DNA from: Kribbella flavida DSM 17836
GTDB lineage: Bacteria > Actinomycetota > Actinomycetes > Propionibacteriales > Kribbellaceae
Direction of reading: 5' to 3'
Assembly (NCBI RefSeq): GCF_000024345.1
Contig: NC_013729.1
Location: 1,302,001 to 1,366,000, forward strand
Length of the DNA: 64,000 bases
The position numbers were made by a program, and so were the translations under genes. How positions within the stretch are numbered: position 1 is the first letter of the stretch; each line of letters begins with the position of its first letter. This document shows, piece after piece, positions 61,317 to 64,000 of this stretch. The notes beneath the pieces are model-generated. The model was not told the origin of the DNA and did no database searches. It saw nothing but the letters and a program-made list of their open reading frames with translations.

Positions 61317-62447
61317 TCAGGCGAGGCGGGAGGCACCGGCGGAGGGGGTGGCGGCCAAGGAGGTCGGCGTGCGGAAGCCGTGCTCGGCGAAGGCCTTCTC
61401 GATCGCGGCGAAGGTCCGGTCGGCTGCCGCGGTCTCGACCAGCGCGATGATGCAGCCGCCGAAGCCGCCGCCGGTCATCCGGGCGCCGAGGGCCCCGGCC
61501 GCCAGCGCGGTGTCGACCGCCACGTCGAGCTCCGGCACGGTGATCTCGAAGTCGTCGCGCAGGGACGCGTGCGAGGCGGTGAAAAGCGGACCGACGTCGC
61601 GCAGCCGGCCGGCCCGCATCAGCTCGACGGCCTGCTCGACCCGGCGGATCTCGGTCACCACGTGCCGGACCCGGCGCCGGTCGACGTCGTCGGACAGCCT
61701 GGCCAGCGCGGCGTCCAGGTCCTCCGGCGCGATCGACCGCAACGCCGGTACGCCGAGCACGGCCGCGGCCTGCTCGCAGCTCTTCCGGCGGGCGGCGTAC
61801 TCGCCGTCGACGTGCCGGTGCGGCGCCTTCACGTCGATCACCAGCAGCGTCAGGCCCTCGGCCTCGGGGTCGAACGGGATCTGGTCGGTCGACATCGCCC
61901 GGATGTCGAAGTACAGCGCGTGACCGGCGGTGCAGCACATCGAGGCCATCTGGTCCATCAGACCGACCGGCGCCCCGACGTAGGAGTTCTCGGCGCGCTG
62001 GGCGAGCCGGGCGACCTCGGCCGGGTCGACCTCGACCTCCTGCAGCCCGAGCAGGGCGACGGCGGTCGCGCACAGCAGCGCGGCCGACGACGAGAGCCCG
62101 GCGCCCGACGGCAGGTCGGAGTCGACCAGCAGGTTGGCGCCGCCGATCGGGTACCCGGCCTCGCGCAGCACCCACGCCGCCCCCGCCGGGTACGCCGCCC
62201 AGTCGCCGACCGAGCCCGGTTCCAGCGCGTCGAGCGAGAACTCGATCACCCCGTCCTGGCCGCTGGAGGCGACGGCGACGACCCCGTCCGCACGGGCCGC
62301 GGCGCTGACCACGATCTGGTTCGGCAGCGCGATCGGCAGCACCAGGCCGTCGTTGTAGTCGGTGTGCTCGCCGATCAGGTTGACCCGGCCGGGAGCCCGC
62401 CAGACGCCGTCCGGCGCAGTTCCGAAAACTGTTTCGAAAGTGGTCAC
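61317..62447 (-). CDS. galK: Galactokinase
   Basis: 376 residues, GHMP kinase. The signature GRVNLIGEHTDYNDGLVLPIAL is near the start, the ATP loop LPSGAGLSSSAALL follows, and motif 3 reads GARMTGGGFGGCIIAL. It phosphorylates galactose at C1 with ATP, in the Leloir pathway. GTG start overlaps the galT stop (GTGA), so galT and galK are coupled. No galE gene lies in the window. Confidence 0.96.
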   Translation of the reverse strand: MTTFETVFGTAPDGVWRAPGRVNLIGEHTDYNDGLVLPIALPNQIVVSAAARADGVVAVASSGQDGVIEFSLDALEPGSVGDWAAYPAGAAWVLREAGYPIGGANLLVDSDLPSGAGLSSSAALLCATAVALLGLQEVEVDPAEVARLAQRAENSYVGAPVGLMDQMASMCCTAGHALYFDIRAMSTDQIPFDPEAEGLTLLVIDVKAPHRHVDGEYAARRKSCEQAAAVLGVPALRSIAPEDLDAALARLSDDVDRRRVRHVVTEIRRVEQAVELMRAGRLRDVGPLFTASHASLRDDFEITVPELDVAVDTALAAGALGARMTGGGFGGCIIALVETAAADRTFAAIEKAFAEHGFRTPTSLAATPSAGASRLA

Positions 62448-63490
62448 GAGCCGGCCTTTCGCAGGGTTTCGGCGACGTCCTCGGGGCGGGTGTCGGAGAT
62501 GAACGCGCCCATCCCGGACTCCGAGCCCGCCAGGTACTTGATCTTGTCCGCGGCCCGCCGGATCGACAACAGCTCCAGGTGCAGGTACCCCAGCTCGCGG
62601 TCTACCCGGACCGGGGCCGCGTGCCAGGCGGCGATGTAGGGCAGCGGTTCGCCGTACAGGCCGTCGAAGCGGCGCAGCACGTTCAGGTACAGCTCGGCGA
62701 AGTCGTCGCGCTCGGCGTCGGTCAACTCGGCGATGTCGGCGACCTGCCGGTGCGGGTAGAGGTGCACCTCGACCGGCCAGCGGGCCGCCTCCGGCACGAA
62801 CGCCGTCCAGGTCGGGTTCTCGGCGACCACCCGGGTGCCTTGCGTGCGCTCGGCCGCGAGCACGTCGGCGAACAGGTTGCCGCCGGTGGCGTCCCGGTGC
62901 TCCCGGGCACGGGCCAGCAGGGTCCGGATCCGCGGCGGCAGGAACGGGTAGGCGTAGATCTGGCCGTGCGGGTGGCTGAGTGTGACGCCGATCTCCCGGC
63001 CGCGGTTCTCGAACGGGAAGATGTACTCCACGTCCGGCCGGGCGCTCAGCTCGGCGACCCGGTCCGCCCAGGTCTCGACCACCAGTCGGGCCTGGCCCTG
63101 GGACAGGTCGGTGAAGGACTTGCTGTGGTCGCTGGTGAAGCAGACCACCTCGGCCCGGCCGGGCCCGGCGAACGACGGGAACCGGTTCGCGAAGACGGCG
63201 ACGTTGTAGTCGTGGTCCGGGATCTCGGTCGGGTTGCCGGGCTTGGTCGGGCATAGCGGGCACTGGTCGGCCGGCGGCAGGTAGGTCCGGGTGTTGCGGT
63301 GGGTGGCGTAGGTGATGACGTCACCGGTCAGCGGGTCGGTGCGCAGCTGGACCTGCGGCTTCGGCGCGTCCAGGCCGCGGGTGTCCGCCGGCGGGACCCG
63401 GACCGGGGCGTCGGCCGGGTCGTAGTAGATCAGGTCCCGGCCGTCGGACAGCTTGGTGTCCGTCCGGCGCGCACCACGCGGTGTCTGCAT
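62444..63490 (-). CDS. galT: Galactose-1-phosphate uridylyltransferase
   Basis: 348 residues, HIT-fold transferase. Zinc ligands are in CPLCPTKPG, the Arg/Asn stretch FANRFPSF follows and the active HPH triad is in SHPHGQIYAYP. It transfers UMP from UDP-glucose to galactose-1-phosphate. It heads the galT-galK operon. The promoter at 63497-63502 implies a leaderless transcript starting at or beside the ATG at 63490. Confidence 0.96.
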   Translation of the reverse strand: MQTPRGARRTDTKLSDGRDLIYYDPADAPVRVPPADTRGLDAPKPQVQLRTDPLTGDVITYATHRNTRTYLPPADQCPLCPTKPGNPTEIPDHDYNVAVFANRFPSFAGPGRAEVVCFTSDHSKSFTDLSQGQARLVVETWADRVAELSARPDVEYIFPFENRGREIGVTLSHPHGQIYAYPFLPPRIRTLLARAREHRDATGGNLFADVLAAERTQGTRVVAENPTWTAFVPEAARWPVEVHLYPHRQVADIAELTDAERDDFAELYLNVLRRFDGLYGEPLPYIAAWHAAPVRVDRELGYLHLELLSIRRAADKIKYLAGSESGMGAFISDTRPEDVAETLRKAGS

Positions 63491-63496
63491 TGACCA

Positions 63497-63502
63497 ATCA
63501 TA
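63497..63502 (-). promoter_or_regulatory. -10 element of the leaderless galT promoter
   Basis: TATGAT on the minus strand, six bases before the ATG at 63490. The region just upstream is AT-rich (TTCGATTCTGTTGGTT), the place where a DeoR-type regulator could bind. Confidence 0.6.
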
Positions 63503-63543
63503 AACCAACAGAATCGAACATGCGGGAGGTGACCTCCCGCCGC

Positions 63544-63549
63544 TACCCT
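63544..63549 (+). promoter_or_regulatory. -10 element directing a leaderless leader ORF
   Basis: TACCCT ends six bases before the ATG at 63556, the same spacing as the other leaderless promoters here. It implies that the transcript starts at the leader ORF and not at the membrane protein gene. Confidence 0.6.
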
Positions 63550-63555
63550 GGACCG

Positions 63556-63609
63556 ATGGACGTCGCCCTACTCCCGCGTCCTCTCCCGCTGTCCAGGAGA
63601 GGACGCTAG
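63556..63609 (+). CDS. Proline-containing 17-residue leader peptide
   Basis: A 17-codon ORF, MDVALLPRPLPLSRRGR, beginning at a leaderless ATG and ending 13 nt before the CNNM/CorC-type gene. It has three Pro codons and several codons that are rare at this GC content (CTA, AGG, AGA). Its last ten codons form one arm and the loop of an 11-bp hairpin, and its stop codon TAG lies inside the next gene's ribosome-binding site (TAGGAA). The layout matches the mgtL-type Pro-rich leaders of bacterial Mg2+ transport genes, but that is an analogy. Confidence 0.6.
   Translation: MDVALLPRPLPLSRRGR
63576..63606 (+). promoter_or_regulatory. Hairpin overlapping the leader ORF
   Basis: Perfect 11-bp arms GCGTCCTCTCC (63576-63586) and GGAGAGGACGC (63596-63606) with a 9-nt loop, covering leader codons 8 to 17. 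It hides GGAGAGGA and would be opened by a ribosome translating the leader, so it can couple leader translation to the expression of the next gene. Confidence 0.7.
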
Positions 63610-63622
63610 GAACTCCCAGCTC

Positions 63623-64000
63623 ATGAACGAGACCCTGCTCAACATCGTCCTGATCTTCGTCTTCGTGCTGATCGGCGGAGTGTTCGCCGCGGCCGAGATG
63701 GCTCTGGTCTCCCTGCGGGAGAGCCAGCTGAAGTCGATCGCCACCCGGGGGCGCCGGGGTGAGACCGTCGCCCGAGTCGCCGCGAACCCGAACCGGTTCC
63801 TGTCCGCGGTGCAGATCGGCGTCACCCTGATGGGCTTCCTGTCCGCCGCCTTCGGCGGCGCGACGCTGGCCGACGGGCTGTCGCCGCACCTGCAGGACCT
63901 CGGCCTGCCCCCGTCGCTGGCCGACACCCTCGCTCTGGTGCTGATCACCGTGGCCATCTCCTACGTGTCGATCGTGATCGGTGAGCTCGCGGCCAAGCGG
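63623..64000 (+). CDS. CNNM/CorC-family (HlyC/CorC) membrane protein, N-terminal part
   Basis: The first 126 codons, cut by the window end. An N-terminal transmembrane helix (about 5-28) is followed by AAAEMALVSLRESQL, the start signature of the DUF21 transmembrane domain of HlyC/CorC proteins, with two more helices near residues 65-85 and 105-122. The family includes Mg2+ and Co2+ exporters/regulators with later CBS domains, not seen here. TAGGAA serves as ribosome-binding site and overlaps the leader stop. Confidence 0.88.
   Translation, partial: MNETLLNIVLIFVFVLIGGVFAAAEMALVSLRESQLKSIATRGRRGETVARVAANPNRFLSAVQIGVTLMGFLSAAFGGATLADGLSPHLQDLGLPPSLADTLALVLITVAISYVSIVIGELAAKR

Noticed and set aside
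61140..61336. Protein-coding reading of the 63-bp repeats (a Cys/Trp-rich 21-residue repeat on the minus strand)
   Set aside because: The frame has no proper start or ribosome-binding site, runs antisense into the DeoR gene and shows no synonymous-change bias between units.

Overview
The window is about 70% G+C, densely packed and reads as chromosome of a high-GC actinobacterium. The gene order sucC-sucD-(perM)-purN-purH, folD followed by a DUF3017 gene and mdh, secreted CAP-domain proteins, GTG starts and many leaderless -10-to-start-codon promoters all fit that. A Kribbella-like member of the Propionibacteriales is my guess from the overall gene set; no rRNA or other marker here proves it. 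I saw no tRNA, rRNA, CRISPR array, insertion sequence or prophage.

Layout. 0-6.5 kb: end of a histidine kinase with its LuxR-type response regulator, a bleomycin-hydrolase-type aminopeptidase (pepC), then a TetR/hydrolase unit divergent from an imine-reductase-family enzyme with two matching operators between them, and a PIG-L deacetylase. 6.6-15.2 kb: accessory genes, including a Cys-Cys protein/MerR/YnfA operon, a two-gene ClpP operon in which the second subunit lacks the catalytic Ser, a peptidase E-like protein, RidA, a WYL regulator, an alpha/beta-hydrolase that lost its nucleophile and His, a LysE-type exporter and a divergent SDR/LysR pair. 15.3-21.6 kb: the PcrA/UvrD helicase, small membrane or unknown genes, an M23 peptidase and a lipase. 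21.7-27.7 kb: a stand-alone B12-binding protein and a sugar ABC transporter operon ending in a small repetitive charged peptide, convergent with a GH13 alpha-glucosidase. 27.8-35.9 kb: conserved core (sucCD, perM, purNH) plus secreted or anchored proteins.

36-48.6 kb: a secreted GH18 chitinase, a shortened APH(3')-like kinase, a pirin, a TetR-controlled MMPL exporter, a large secreted RHS/YD-repeat protein with a variable-looking tail and a convergent low-GC gene, then folD, DUF3017 and mdh. 48.7-54 kb: secreted glycerophosphodiesterase, a methyltransferase-like protein, a MOSC protein, an MBL-fold protein and a GlxA-type regulator. 54-57.2 kb: three tandem membrane-anchored CAP-domain paralogues, one decayed. 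57.3-64 kb: a nucleoside-diphosphate-sugar epimerase-like protein, two GNAT proteins, a DeoR regulator, an unusual 63-bp repeat block, galK-galT, and the start of a CNNM/CorC-type membrane protein preceded by a short proline-containing leader ORF.

The most promising undescribed signals are: the leaderless 17-codon leader ORF with its overlapping hairpin at 63544-63623; the paired ClpP proteins with a Ser-to-Ala change (8014-9266); the 63-bp alternating dyad repeat (61149-61289); the octapeptide-repeat protein coupled to the sugar permease (25841-25969); and the RHS tail with its convergent neighbour (45200-45901). All functional calls rest on motif recognition by eye; no database search was run.
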